Translations under genes and position numbers: made by a program
DNA from: Paenibacillus sp. H1-7
GTDB taxonomy: Bacteria; Bacillota; Bacilli; Paenibacillales; NBRC-103111
NCBI RefSeq assembly: GCF_022354825.1
Contig: NZ_CP031168.1
Coordinates: forward strand, 6,325,501 to 6,389,500
DNA length: 64,000 nt
Direction: 5' to 3'
Part shown: positions 34,372 through 44,159 of the stretch, one piece after another
Position numbering within the stretch: the first letter of the stretch is position 1
How the letters are laid out: each line of letters starts with the position of its first letter
The notes under the pieces: model-generated
What the model saw: only the letters and a program-made list of their open reading frames with translations
What the model was told of the DNA's origin: nothing
The model's database searches: none

Positions 34372-37300
34372 TTAATTGATAAAGCTCGCCTTTTGCAGCA
34401 ATCGCTTGATCATGACGGAAGCTTCGGCACGGGTCGCTTGCGACGTACCTTCGTAGTAGCCTTCCGATTTGCCGTTAGTGATACCGGCTTGCACGATGGA
34501 TGCTACCGCTTCTTTAGCCCATCCGGCGATTGCGCCTTTGTCTTTGAATTGATTCAGCGCCTGGTCGGCTGTCTGCTCTCCTGCTTTCACATTAGCGTAA
34601 CGCAGGGCGCTGCTCATCAACACAGCGAGCTCTTCGCGTGTGATCGGTTGATTCGGGCGGAACGTGCCGTCCTCGTACCCGGAAATCAGCTTGGCTTCAT
34701 AAGCCGCGCCTACAACGCCGTTGAACCAGTCGCTAGCGGCAACGTCTTTAAACTGGCCGGCTTGCTTGTCATCCAATCCAAGCGATCTAACGATGATTGC
34801 AGTGAATTGCGCTCTCGTAATGCTGCCGTCCGGTTGGAACGCGGTGTCCGTTGTACCTTGGACGATCAGCTTGGACGCAAGCAGCTCAATATCGGATTTG
34901 GCCCAGTGGGAAGCTGTATCCCCAAAGCTTTGCTGATGTCCGATTACGGTGTACAAACTGTTGCCGTTACGCTTCAGCTGTGCGGTCCATTTACCGTCAG
35001 TCTGGCTGAACAAGGAAGGTACGAATCTCAATTCGCCCGATGAAGTCAGCATTACGCCGGTAGCTTGGTTAGGCTTCACATCGGCACCTTCAACAGGAAT
35101 GGAACGGGTGACATACGTATTCCCGAAGGAAGAGATCACTTCTTGCTGTCCGTTCACCGTCACATCAACGGAGAAGTCGATGACTGGAGCGAGCGAATTC
35201 GCTTTGATTGCGGCTACTTTTCCAGCCACTTCCGCTTTTTGCTTATCGTCGGCTTTTGTAATATGAATGCGGATATCGAGCTTATCGCTTGTCGTATTCA
35301 GCTTGCCGGACAGTGCTTCGAGGTCAAGCGCGCTGACCGGAAGCTCATAAGAGCCGATCGGGCTTTCCACCACCAACACAGCGTTACCGTTCGCTGAAGC
35401 CATAGCCAGCAGCGCCGCGCTGGATACCTGAACCGTCACCATATCTGCATCGCCGGAGTCCACCTTAATGATGACTTTCTCCTCGCTTTGCTCCAACGCC
35501 TTTTGGATGTCCGCCACAGCCAATGTTACGGATGCTTGGGTACGTCCGTCCTCGGTTTTGCTGATTTCAGGCCTAACTGTAATGCCTTTGTCCGATACTT
35601 CAGCAGGAGCGGCAGCGGCAGGAGCGGAAGAACCTCCGCGGCCGCCACGGCCTTGATTGTCAACCGGCGGCTGCTCTGTCTTAACCGCTTTCTCAATCCG
35701 GCCTTCGACTACAGGCTCAATCGTGCCTCCGAGCGAGTCCATGTAGTTAATGAAGTTTTCATAATCGGCATAACCAAGATCTTCATGGTAGGCACCGTTA
35801 GCTATTGCCCTTGCGAAGGAAGCATAGCCGTCGCCGCCTGTAGCCATAAAGCTGTTCGTAGCGATGCGGTAGGTTGCCGTCAAGTTCAACGGCTCGAAAG
35901 CTGTATCTTTCTTAATTTGAACGTCATAAACACGGCTTCCTGCAGGCTGGTTCGGATCCCACTTAAACTTCAAGCCGGCTACTTGCGGGAACTTGCCCGG
36001 AAGATCCGCCAGCGTTGCTCCGCTGACGCCATTCTCGAGACCTTCAAGAAGCTCTTGGCCGGTAACGTCAAGAATGTACAGTGTGTTGCCGAACGGCATA
36101 ACCGTTCTTACTTCGCCCATCGTGATGTCTCCCGCATCAATGGAGGTACGGATACCACCGCCGTTTTGAATGGCGATTTGGGCGTTTTTCAATTCTTTCC
36201 CTTTCGCAAGCATTGCGTCTGCAATGAAGTTACCCAGGTTCGTTTCCTTGGAGCGGACATTGGCCCGTTCACCGTCAAGAACGACCTTCGTATTGCCTAC
36301 AACTTCGTTCTTCAGCTCTTCCAGCTCGGTGTTATAAGGAGCCAGCATGGCCTTGGCAGCGCCATTCTCCACAACGGCGGCGGTTATCGGCTCCAGCTTG
36401 CCGTTCGTAAAATCAGGCAATGCGATGACATTTCCGTGGCTGTCGAATGTAACATTCACACGGCCGAGATATTTGCCCCATTCGTTAGCCTGAACGATGA
36501 CGGTCGGTGTGCTGTGTACGCTATCTGTAACAAACTCAGGTGCGTCGAGCTTCGTATGCGTATGGCCGCCTACGATCAGATCGATTCCTTCTACTGCTTC
36601 AGCAAGTGCTTTATCTCGCGCATAGCCCAAGTGAGACAGAGCGATGATTTTATCGATGCCTTCCTGCTGCAGCTTGTCTACGGTTGCTTGTGCAGAAGTT
36701 TCCGCTTTATTGAACGTAACATCCTTGCCTGGGCTGGACGTTTCTTTCGTGTCCTCGGTTGTTAATCCGAAAACGCCGACCTTTTGTCCGCTTCCCGCAT
36801 CCAAAATGACATAAGGATAAATGCCTGCCGCCTGACTAGTCCGCATGCCGCCGGCAAGGTAAGTGCTGAGAGTTACCGAGGATTTCACGAGCGGGCCGCC
36901 GTTCGCGTCATTCGTAAAATCGATGTTCGAGCTGACTAGCGGGAAGTTCGCTTTTTTAATAAACTCCGCAAGCGCGCCCGTTCCTTTATCAAACTCGTGG
37001 TTGCCGAAGGTCATGCCATCGTAGCCCATGCCGTTCATGAAATTGAGGTCGGCCAGACCTTGCCACTTCGTGAAATACAGATCGCCGGAGAATACGTCCC
37101 CTGCATCCACCAAAATGCTGTCCTTCGCTTCCGAACGGACTTGTCCCACCATTGTAGCTCGACGTGCTACATCAGCCAGATGGGCGTGTGTATCGTTAGT
37201 GTGCATAACGGTTAATGTCCAAGCTTCCCCGCTGCCCTTCGGCAGCACTTGTACGCTTGCTTCCGCCACGCCGTAGCCGTCAGCGCTAATTGCTGTAATC

Positions 37301-40032
37301 ACCGCGGTTCCTGCAGCAACAGGGTTAACCTTGCCGTTGGCGTCAACTGAAGCTACGGCCGGATTGGAGGACGACCAGGTAGCGGATGCCGCGCCGCCGC
37401 CTACAGGCGATACCGTTGCGTTCAGCTGAGCTGCCGCTGCACCTGCTTCAAGCGACAGCGATGTTTTGTCAAGGGTAACCTTCGTCACGTTAAGCTGAAG
37501 AACGGTTACTTCTCCCCCGACTTCATTGGCGACAAGCAGCAATGGAAGACCGGTAGGGCTCTGTGGAGCCGGAATGAATTCCAAGCCTTCCGGTGCGGAA
37601 TTCGGCAGCACATTGACGAAATCGCGTGTATTAATATAGTTGGCGAACACCGGGCGCTCAGGATCCGTTATATCATAAGTCATGATACCGCCAACGCGCT
37701 CCAGACCGACAAATGCGAATTGCTTCGTACCGACCTTGCCGACTTTAATATCTTCCGGCTCCGGTCCTTTTTTGGTGCTGCGGCTGTCTTTGGTTGCATT
37801 GCTGTTGCTTGCATTGAAATAGTTCGGCAAACGCTGGGAAGTGATAGTCTCAAAATCGCTTCCGCTGTCATAAACCAGCTGCATTGTATCAGCATCCCAA
37901 ACGGAGAACGAACGGCCGCCGTACAAATAGATGCTATCATTGCCCATGTCGCTGGCAACTTCCACTTTATCGTAAGTAGTGGAGCTGCCGATAAATTGAG
38001 CTGCCGCCGATGCTGGGTCCAGCAATGCCTTCATGTCCTTAATGGTTGAGCCGTTCTCGCGGCCCGGCCATTCCGTGACATCCCCTTCGTTAGCGGTAAG
38101 CAGATACGTTTTCCCGTTAACCGTATACGCGGTGATACCATCCGGCATATACATGCCGTAGAACGGTACGTTTTGCAGCTTGACGGAGCTATCGCTCACC
38201 AGATCAAGCGCATTGTTCGGATCGTTTAAATCTTTGAGACCCAGTCCTTTAACGGCTGTAACCTTTTTCGAAGCGATGTCGACAACTGCAATCGAATTCG
38301 CTTCCTGCAAAGAAACATAAGCCTTCGTGCTGTCTGCGGAAAGCGTAATGAATTCCGGCTCCAGATCCTTAATGGCGTCGGCTTTCGTCCCGCTGCCGCG
38401 AATGATTCCTTCGGAATCGGAAGCGCCACGAATATGAACATTATCAGCGATGACGGATGGATCGTTGAATTTGACATGAGTAACCGTATCGGTCGTCGTA
38501 TCTACGATCGTAATGCCGCCTTCCGGATCTTTGTCCAAATCGCGAGGCTCGCCCTCATTGGCGGTAAGCACGTAATGTCCGTCCGGAGTCGATTTAATCA
38601 TATCCGGCTGTACTCCGGCTTCGTAGGTCTTGAGCAATTCTCCGTCATAGTTGAGCATGAGAATTTTACCGTTTTTCATGGAGTCCTTTTCCTGTACAGA
38701 CACGAACACGCGCTTGGTCGCCGTGTTGACATCCACGCTCGTTAAATCTCCATATACAAAACCGGCGGTTTCAGAGAGCTCCTTGACGTGTACGGTTTTA
38801 TCCTTCGTCATCGTTCCTGCGGCCAGCTTGACGATATCCAGGCTCGGCGGATTGCTGGAGCCGTTAACGACATAAAATTTGCCGTTATCCTTGTTATACT
38901 TGACGATTTCAGCGACACCGCCGTCAGGGTTCGTTTGACCGACAGCATATTCGCCGATTTTCGTAACATTCAGCTTATCCTGAATAGCACCACTGCGGAC
39001 ATTGAGCGAGAACGTTTTGCTCGTCCATGACAACGGGCTCGACGGACCGTATACGGCATCGTAAACGGATACCGTTACCGACGACGTTCCGCCGGTTAAT
39101 GGAGTTCCTGCGATACCTCCATTATTTTTGTTGATTGTAAGGCCGTCAGGCAAACCGACCGCATTAAACGTATAAGGAGCTTGTCCACCGGATACGGACA
39201 CGGAAGCGCTGTATGGTAATCCGGCATAAGCTTCCATCAAGGAAGAAGTAGTAACGGTAACCTTCGAATCCCACTGCCCGTCAGCCCCTGCGCGGGGTTT
39301 GTTGATACTGATTTCCGTCGCGTTGGCCGCACTGTAATCGACCTGTTGAAAATCCGCCTTGTTGTTGTCGGTGTCCGATAGCGCCTTACGGCGAAGGGAC
39401 TTCTTCTTGGAAACGCCATAGCCTTTACCTGGATATTCCGTCTCGTATCCGTTCACGGCCGTATCCCCGTCATTGCTGTCGGTTCCGAGCATATCGACGT
39501 ATCCGTCCGGCTTCGGTTCGGCGAACGGATTGACCACAGTCAATGCAGTCTGATTGCTCATAAGAGCAACCTTGAAGCCTTTGTTGCTAATAAAACGGTC
39601 AATCTGCTTGTCGAATTTAGTGGAAATATCCACCTTTTGATTTTCATTAGAGGCACCGGTAGCACGTCCAACGATTAAGTAGGAGGAATGTGCTTTGATG
39701 GTCCCGCTCAAGTCAAACTTATCCCATACGCTCAAATCGCCGTCGGAATAATGAAGCGACCATTGGCTCAGGTCAACATCCTTGTCCGTCGGGTTGTACA
39801 GCTCAATAAAACCGTTGGAAATGTAAGTGCCGGTATCGGTCTTTAGTCCGCCGCCATAAACCTGGTTAATGAATACGTGCGGCACCGTCACATCATATTT
39901 CCAGTTCACGGCATAAGGCGTTCCGGCCAGCGGTGCCGGAGCTGCCATTACAGGAACGGCTGCGCCCAACGAACCCGCCAGCATTTCCGTTGCAAGCAGC
40001 AACGAGACGATGCGTCTGTTTCTCTTCTTCAA
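34372..40032 (-). CDS. Giant SLH-anchored surface 5'-nucleotidase/phosphoesterase
   Basis: The 1886-residue secreted protein begins with a signal peptide ending VMAAPAP; the start is TTG at 40032 after GGGGGAG. In order it shows a lamin-tail-like domain (about 45-175), a putative Ig fold (265-345), a long choice-of-anchor-I beta-propeller region (350-845), a BIG2-like Ig domain (847-930), a 5'-nucleotidase metallophosphatase domain (935-1240; HTNDTHAHL, DAGDVFSGD, GNHEFDKG, GGHTHTKLD), a 5'-nucleotidase C-terminal domain (1264-1440; QNGGGIR, FGNTLYILD), a linker, an unknown beta domain and three SLH repeats (1700-1886). SLH repeats bind cell-wall polymer, so the enzyme should sit on the surface and release phosphate from nucleotides. 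Upstream PhoP-box repeats fit phosphate-starvation control. Confidence 0.93.
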   Translation of the reverse strand: MKKRNRRIVSLLLATEMLAGSLGAAVPVMAAPAPLAGTPYAVNWKYDVTVPHVFINQVYGGGLKTDTGTYISNGFIELYNPTDKDVDLSQWSLHYSDGDLSVWDKFDLSGTIKAHSSYLIVGRATGASNENQKVDISTKFDKQIDRFISNKGFKVALMSNQTALTVVNPFAEPKPDGYVDMLGTDSNDGDTAVNGYETEYPGKGYGVSKKKSLRRKALSDTDNNKADFQQVDYSAANATEISINKPRAGADGQWDSKVTVTTSSLMEAYAGLPYSASVSVSGGQAPYTFNAVGLPDGLTINKNNGGIAGTPLTGGTSSVTVSVYDAVYGPSSPLSWTSKTFSLNVRSGAIQDKLNVTKIGEYAVGQTNPDGGVAEIVKYNKDNGKFYVVNGSSNPPSLDIVKLAAGTMTKDKTVHVKELSETAGFVYGDLTSVDVNTATKRVFVSVQEKDSMKNGKILMLNYDGELLKTYEAGVQPDMIKSTPDGHYVLTANEGEPRDLDKDPEGGITIVDTTTDTVTHVKFNDPSVIADNVHIRGASDSEGIIRGSGTKADAIKDLEPEFITLSADSTKAYVSLQEANSIAVVDIASKKVTAVKGLGLKDLNDPNNALDLVSDSSVKLQNVPFYGMYMPDGITAYTVNGKTYLLTANEGDVTEWPGRENGSTIKDMKALLDPASAAAQFIGSSTTYDKVEVASDMGNDSIYLYGGRSFSVWDADTMQLVYDSGSDFETITSQRLPNYFNASNSNATKDSRSTKKGPEPEDIKVGKVGTKQFAFVGLERVGGIMTYDITDPERPVFANYINTRDFVNVLPNSAPEGLEFIPAPQSPTGLPLLLVANEVGGEVTVLQLNVTKVTLDKTSLSLEAGAAAAQLNATVSPVGGGAASATWSSSNPAVASVDANGKVNPVAAGTAVITAISADGYGVAEASVQVLPKGSGEAWTLTVMHTNDTHAHLADVARRATMVGQVRSEAKDSILVDAGDVFSGDLYFTKWQGLADLNFMNGMGYDGMTFGNHEFDKGTGALAEFIKKANFPLVSSNIDFTNDANGGPLVKSSVTLSTYLAGGMRTSQAAGIYPYVILDAGSGQKVGVFGLTTEDTKETSSPGKDVTFNKAETSAQATVDKLQQEGIDKIIALSHLGYARDKALAEAVEGIDLIVGGHTHTKLDAPEFVTDSVHSTPTVIVQANEWGKYLGRVNVTFDSHGNVIALPDFTNGKLEPITAAVVENGAAKAMLAPYNTELEELKNEVVGNTKVVLDGERANVRSKETNLGNFIADAMLAKGKELKNAQIAIQNGGGIRTSIDAGDITMGEVRTVMPFGNTLYILDVTGQELLEGLENGVSGATLADLPGKFPQVAGLKFKWDPNQPAGSRVYDVQIKKDTAFEPLNLTATYRIATNSFMATGGDGYASFARAIANGAYHEDLGYADYENFINYMDSLGGTIEPVVEGRIEKAVKTEQPPVDNQGRGGRGGSSAPAAAAPAEVSDKGITVRPEISKTEDGRTQASVTLAVADIQKALEQSEEKVIIKVDSGDADMVTVQVSSAALLAMASANGNAVLVVESPIGSYELPVSALDLEALSGKLNTTSDKLDIRIHITKADDKQKAEVAGKVAAIKANSLAPVIDFSVDVTVNGQQEVISSFGNTYVTRSIPVEGADVKPNQATGVMLTSSGELRFVPSLFSQTDGKWTAQLKRNGNSLYTVIGHQQSFGDTASHWAKSDIELLASKLIVQGTTDTAFQPDGSITRAQFTAIIVRSLGLDDKQAGQFKDVAASDWFNGVVGAAYEAKLISGYEDGTFRPNQPITREELAVLMSSALRYANVKAGEQTADQALNQFKDKGAIAGWAKEAVASIVQAGITNGKSEGYYEGTSQATRAEASVMIKRLLQKASFIN

Positions 40033-40080
40033 AGATGATCACTCCCCCATGAAATGTCCTTACTCAATTTACCAGAGAAG

Positions 40081-40119
40081 TGTCAATTTTAATGGTATAT
40101 CATGTTAATCTTTTGTAAA
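40081..40119 (-). promoter_or_regulatory. PhoP-box array (four TTNACA-type repeats) of the SLH nucleotidase
   Basis: On the minus strand TTTACA (40114-40119), TTAACA (40103-40108), TACCAT (40092-40097) and TTGACA (40081-40086) recur with an exact 11-base period. Three of four closely match the Bacillus PhoP repeat TTAACA with five-base spacers. The array ends about 50 bases before the TTG start. Confidence 0.75.
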
Positions 40120-40195
40120 TCCGAGTATTTTCTGCATAAAAGTCGGTAATTCGGCATAGCCAAACTACCGTTGTTGTAGCTGCCGCCGCCGCAAA

Positions 40196-40226
40196 CTAAA
40201 AAGAGCCCGCCAGCATGGCGAAGCTC
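40196..40226 (-). terminator. Terminator overlapping the end of the GNAT gene
   Basis: GAGC/GCTC and CGCC/GGCG arms form a stem overlapping the GNAT stop codon and followed by TTTTTAG on the minus strand. Bases 40120-40195 show no gene. Confidence 0.7.
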
Positions 40227-40998
40227 ACATTCCCTTATAAACATAATGCTGCAGCGTGACCTCGCGCGATAACCCGAGCGATTCGGCCAATTGAATCGAA
40301 GCGGCATTATCGTTAACCACCTGGTATCTTGGGACTGACTGCTCGTTCAGCAGCCTATTGACTGCGGCCGAGACCACTTTCTTGGCATATCCCTTGCCCC
40401 GGTATGACTCCTTAGTAAAGACGGCACCGATTTCCCACACCTTGCCGTAAATACAACACGTCAAGCAGGTGCTTACAGGCTCCCCGAGCTCATAGATGCT
40501 GTATGACCTTGCGCCGGCGTCAAACATCCGCTGCAGCTCTCCCGCTTCATAGCCGTTTCGAATCCACAGCTCCGCCAGCTTATCCTGATAGCGGTCCTCC
40601 TCCGCTACTTCTTCCAGCTGCATGTGACGGGTCGGCTCCGTGCATGAATACGTATGAAATGCTCTTTTCAGCTCCAGTGAAAATTTCGTTGCGATGACCT
40701 GCTTATAGGCATCATTCTGAACTTTGAAAATGATCGGCCTGTCTTGAGGCAATGCTTCGACTAACGGGGCAATGGAGTTCGGATCCGAACCGCTTACCAA
40801 AATAATCGCTTCACACTCAGGGTAGGTCTTGCGGTCGTACAACGAGAGTTGGATCGGGAGGCTCAGCAGCAGCCCCCAATCCCTCTCCCGCTCCATTAAT
40901 TTGCATTCCATCTTATCTCCATAGGTCTCCAGCATTTTCAGCAGCGTTATATTCTCCAACATGTTAACGCTCAGGAGCTGTTTGGCTCTATGTATCAT
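40225..40998 (-). CDS. GNAT-family N-acetyltransferase
   Basis: The 257-residue product has a C-terminal GNAT domain with WEIGAVFTKESYRGKGYAKK, the acetyl-CoA loop being the RGKGYA part, and VVNDNAASIQLAESLGL. The N-terminal 130 residues resemble the two-domain GNAT (FR47-like) layout. The ATG at 40998 follows GGGAGG. The acceptor substrate is unknown. It is monocistronic. Confidence 0.85.
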   Translation of the reverse strand: MIHRAKQLLSVNMLENITLLKMLETYGDKMECKLMERERDWGLLLSLPIQLSLYDRKTYPECEAIILVSGSDPNSIAPLVEALPQDRPIIFKVQNDAYKQVIATKFSLELKRAFHTYSCTEPTRHMQLEEVAEEDRYQDKLAELWIRNGYEAGELQRMFDAGARSYSIYELGEPVSTCLTCCIYGKVWEIGAVFTKESYRGKGYAKKVVSAAVNRLLNEQSVPRYQVVNDNAASIQLAESLGLSREVTLQHYVYKGM

Positions 40999-41046
40999 TA
41001 TGACGACCTCCCGCATCGACATATGAATGAAGGTGAACCGGCCTTG

Positions 41047-41088
41047 TCAAAAAGAACAGACTGCCTGGAAAGAATTCCACGGCAGTCT
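41047..41088 (-). terminator. Terminator after the MTHFR-like gene
   Basis: CAGACTGCC and GGCAGTCTG arms around a 15-base loop are followed by TTCTTTTTG on the minus strand, just after the stop at 41094. Confidence 0.85.
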
Positions 41089-41093
41089 GCCGG

Positions 41094-42032
41094 TTATTGC
41101 AGCTGGTAGCATTTTTTATCGATGACCGCTTTGATGTCTTTGACCATTTGAACGGATGCTTCGATCTCGACCTTTCTCGAGGAGACGCTTTCGATGCTGC
41201 AGCCGATCGGAATTCCTTTTTCCAGGCCGAAATCCAGCAGCTCCTCGAATATTTTTTGCGACAAACGGACGGATTTATCCAGAATGTCCTGCGAGAACAG
41301 CAGCTCGTTCTCCAGCCACTTCGGAATGCTGATGCCCAGCCATTTCATAAATTCCAGCGTTTTTGCCGAACCGCACGGGGCCAAATTAAATAGAATAGGG
41401 ACCATTTCTATCTCATTCTCGCGGCAGTAATAATAGTAATCCGATAAAAAGTTTTTCGAGGCCTCCACGTTATAAGTCGCCTGCGATACGAAGAAGGAGC
41501 AGCCGTTGCGGGTCTTCTCCGCCACCCTAACATGCTCGTCGTTCTTCTTGATATGTCTCTCCGGGATGACGACGCCTCCGAGCAGCATGTTGCCGTTCCG
41601 CTGTTTGCTTATTTGAATGGCCTCGGCCAAATCCAGCTTCACCTCCTGCTTGCTGGAGGATGCGCCCACGAACACGGAGAACCGGTCTTGCTCCGAGTCT
41701 GCGCTCACCCAATCTTCAAGCTCCGCCTTTGTATACTTTCCGACGCACCGGTATACAATCTTAGGGACCTCCAATTGCGACAAATATTGCTTGCTATAAT
41801 CGGCAGGCTCCATTGTCGGCAAATACGGGAACGGCCGGTCCTGTTCCATACGGCTCGCTTCCTCCTGAACGTCGTATAGAATCAAACCGTCGATTTCGAG
41901 ATGTCTCAATCTCTCAAATTGCTTTTGCGAGATTTCGAGATTTTTTTCCGGCGCATTCGCCAGCTTGGGCGGTGTCATACCATATGTGATAATGCCTGAC
42001 TGTTTATTCAATATTTTATCTTTCAATGTCAT
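41094..42032 (-). CDS. Methylenetetrahydrofolate reductase-like protein
   Basis: The 312-residue protein resembles the TIM-barrel MTHFR family, which reduces methylene-THF to methyl-THF. It has an early TYGMTPPKLAN start, LEIDGLILYDVQEEASR, a TYNVEASKNFLSDY middle and a C-terminal LNFGLEKGIP-like stretch. Several classic MetF residues are not obvious, so it may act on a related compound. AGGAGG precedes the ATG. It is monocistronic between terminators and not next to other methionine genes. Confidence in the exact reaction is modest. Confidence 0.7.
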   Translation of the reverse strand: MTLKDKILNKQSGIITYGMTPPKLANAPEKNLEISQKQFERLRHLEIDGLILYDVQEEASRMEQDRPFPYLPTMEPADYSKQYLSQLEVPKIVYRCVGKYTKAELEDWVSADSEQDRFSVFVGASSSKQEVKLDLAEAIQISKQRNGNMLLGGVVIPERHIKKNDEHVRVAEKTRNGCSFFVSQATYNVEASKNFLSDYYYYCRENEIEMVPILFNLAPCGSAKTLEFMKWLGISIPKWLENELLFSQDILDKSVRLSQKIFEELLDFGLEKGIPIGCSIESVSSRKVEIEASVQMVKDIKAVIDKKCYQLQ

Positions 42033-42207
42033 ATTCAGCAGCCTCCTCTTGCATACGGAATCTTTCCATTTATCGCGACAATAGATTCATATGTAACTAT
42101 TTCGATACGATCCAAAGAATCTCCTCTCCCAGAACCGATTAGAACCATATGGAAACTTGTGTATTGAATATTTATACAACATGATAAATAATAATGCAAC
42201 AGTGAAA

Positions 42208-42238
42208 TAAAAAAGGAGCCGTTGTCTAACGGTCTCCC
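42208..42238 (-). terminator. Terminator of the GyrI-methyltransferase-VOC transcript
   Basis: GGAGACCGTT and AACGGCTCC arms around a four-base loop are followed by six T on the minus strand. It lies downstream of the VOC remnant. The rest of 42033-42364 shows no gene. Confidence 0.8.
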
Positions 42239-42364
42239 CTCATCCCTCAATTCGTATGCTAACCTAACAGCGCGCATTACATCTATGCCAACAAGTCTGT
42301 CGTGAGCTTCCAGCCGTTGCTGTGAAGGATGAGCCGGCGAGTGACCCGATTGTACGGCCACACC

Positions 42365-42590
42365 TCACTTGTTCTCCGCGGCAAAATAACGGTTCCCATC
42401 GATGTCGCTGAAATAGAGCCACCAACCGCAGGAGCCGCCATCCTCCAGCTCGGCTTTGCATCCGCGCCGGATCATCTGACTGAATCAAATGCACCGCCGC
42501 TCCCCAGTACATGAACATACTATGACACCGCATTTTCCACGTTGGATACAGGAACCTGGTGGTGGATCAGACCTTTAGATCCTATTTCAT
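42365..42590 (-). pseudogene. Decayed VOC/glyoxalase-family gene
   Basis: A strong AGGAGGGAG site is followed by ATG at 42590, 13 bases after the methyltransferase stop. The next readable piece, LIHHQVPVSNVENAVS, matches the start of VOC proteins, then hits a stop and continues YVHVLGSGG. In a different frame the end reads KAELEDGGSCGWWLYFSDID then GNRYFAAENK and a stop at 42365. The middle of the barrel is missing. The gene has at least one stop, frameshifts and an internal deletion. It was probably the third cistron of the methyltransferase operon. Confidence 0.7.
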
Positions 42591-42603
42591 CTCCCTCCTC
42601 CCC

Positions 42604-43407
42604 TTATTTCGTACAAACAAACAACCCGGAGTCTTTGCTAATACGCACATAACCTTCCGCCGTTTTCTTGCTTTCCAGAAACTCGATAAATGAATTTAAG
42701 GCTTCTTTTTGCAGCAATGTTTCCTTAAGATTGCTGTTGATAGTGAACATATAATCAGCCAAATGATGGACATCCGTAATATGCAAATCGCTTTCAAAGC
42801 GGAGCAGCTCGACTTGCCCGAAATAGGTCTGCAGCTTCTCCATCCCGTTCTCCAGACCGAAGTGCTTCGAATTCAACGGTTTGGTAAACGATAAGGATGA
42901 ATCGAACTCGGCAGCGAATTCATAAATCTCGTTCATATGCTTCAAACCGATAGTGGAAGCATACAACGTCCCTCCGGGCTTGACGATCCGGCTCAGCTCG
43001 GATAAGGCCTGATCCAGGTTCGGGACATGATACAGCATATGGTTGGCAATCGCAGCATCGAATGTATTGTCCTCATATTCCACAGCTTGAATATCCATCA
43101 GCTTGTAGGTGAACTGCGGATGATTACCTATCGTCTGCTCCGCTTTAGCCAGCATTCCCGCAGAATTATCGGTTAACGTAACGTTCCATTTCGGCATCCG
43201 CTTTGCCGCATTTTTGATCCACAAATCTCCGGAACCGCACCCGAATTCGATCATGCGGCTATCTGGGGCGAAGTCCATCTGTTCAAATACCCACTCATGC
43301 CAATCCTTGTCCGTGGTACTATACATCTCGTGGATGCGAATCCGGATATCCAGATTGGATGAATTGCCGTATTGCTGCCGAACGAATTGCTCTGAATTTG
43401 TATTCAT
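42604..43407 (-). CDS. Class I SAM-dependent methyltransferase
   Basis: The 267-residue protein has motif I RMIEFGCGSGDLWIKNA, then NVTLTDNSAGMLAKAEQTIG, and the post-motif NTFDAAIANHMLYHVPNLDQ with ELSRIVKPGGTLYAST. This is the small-molecule (UbiE/MenG-like) methyltransferase type. The substrate is unknown. It lies 32 bases after the GyrI-like gene and is followed by a dead VOC gene, a set often linked to drug or toxic-compound resistance. Confidence 0.88.
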   Translation of the reverse strand: MNTNSEQFVRQQYGNSSNLDIRIRIHEMYSTTDKDWHEWVFEQMDFAPDSRMIEFGCGSGDLWIKNAAKRMPKWNVTLTDNSAGMLAKAEQTIGNHPQFTYKLMDIQAVEYEDNTFDAAIANHMLYHVPNLDQALSELSRIVKPGGTLYASTIGLKHMNEIYEFAAEFDSSLSFTKPLNSKHFGLENGMEKLQTYFGQVELLRFESDLHITDVHHLADYMFTINSNLKETLLQKEALNSFIEFLESKKTAEGYVRISKDSGLFVCTK

Positions 43408-43439
43408 ATTATAAAAGTCCCCTTCTTGTTAATCAGCTT

Positions 43440-44069
43440 CTATCCGAGCTGCTCGATTTCAACTCTAACTATCGTTCTCCATGTCTCGGGCGGATGGCAC
43501 TGCATAGGAGGAGTAAGATAGATTTCCGTCCGGTTCCCCTTCACCCGATATCCTTGCTCTTCGACAAAAGCTGTAATTTCTTGAACGGTAGTCTGTGTAT
43601 CGCGGTAATGCCCCACATGAAGCTTTTGCGCGCATAAGGCAGAACCGGCCCCGATGAACCTCGTCTCGGGATTAGGCCGGCCTCTCAGCTGCTTGCTTAC
43701 ATGAGCTTTGGCGACATCAAACATTTCCTGGGTAATACAATCGGGAACCTGCATCAAATGAGTGACAGAGGAGCGTTTATTTGCGTCCGTATGACGCCAG
43801 ATCAGTTCGGGCGGCATGAGCTTGAACTTATAGTTCAGCGACTTGGAAATTCGCTTGAGCTGATTGACCACTTTCCAGACGATGTACGGCTCGTCCAACG
43901 GTTCCGGCCTTCCCGCCCAGTTCATGTGGAAGGAAGTACTCATTTCCTGCGCAACATATTGCAAAGCAGGAAGCTGTAGTATTTGTGCGGGACCTGGCTT
44001 TAGCTCATAAACTTGAGGAAATACTTTTCGGTTATCGTTTGTTTTCATCTTTACAGATGCAATAGCCAC
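43440..44069 (-). CDS. GyrI-like small-molecule-binding domain protein
   Basis: The 209-residue protein fits the GyrI-like (SHS2-type) fold used for binding small hydrophobic compounds. The N-terminal KPGPAQILQLPALQYVAQEM is the typical start, and the C-terminal GNRTEIYLTPPMQCHPPETW closes the domain. The start is GTG at 44069 with GAGGAGG at seven bases. No DNA-binding domain is seen. It is the first gene of the unit with the methyltransferase. Confidence 0.8.
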   Translation of the reverse strand: MAIASVKMKTNDNRKVFPQVYELKPGPAQILQLPALQYVAQEMSTSFHMNWAGRPEPLDEPYIVWKVVNQLKRISKSLNYKFKLMPPELIWRHTDANKRSSVTHLMQVPDCITQEMFDVAKAHVSKQLRGRPNPETRFIGAGSALCAQKLHVGHYRDTQTTVQEITAFVEEQGYRVKGNRTEIYLTPPMQCHPPETWRTIVRVEIEQLG

Positions 44070-44159
44070 GCGAGAGCCTCCTCAGCAATGGAATTAATAT
44101 CCATTTCCATTATAATGCAGCGAAACTGGATTTGTAAGCATTCCCCACATCCGTTTTCC

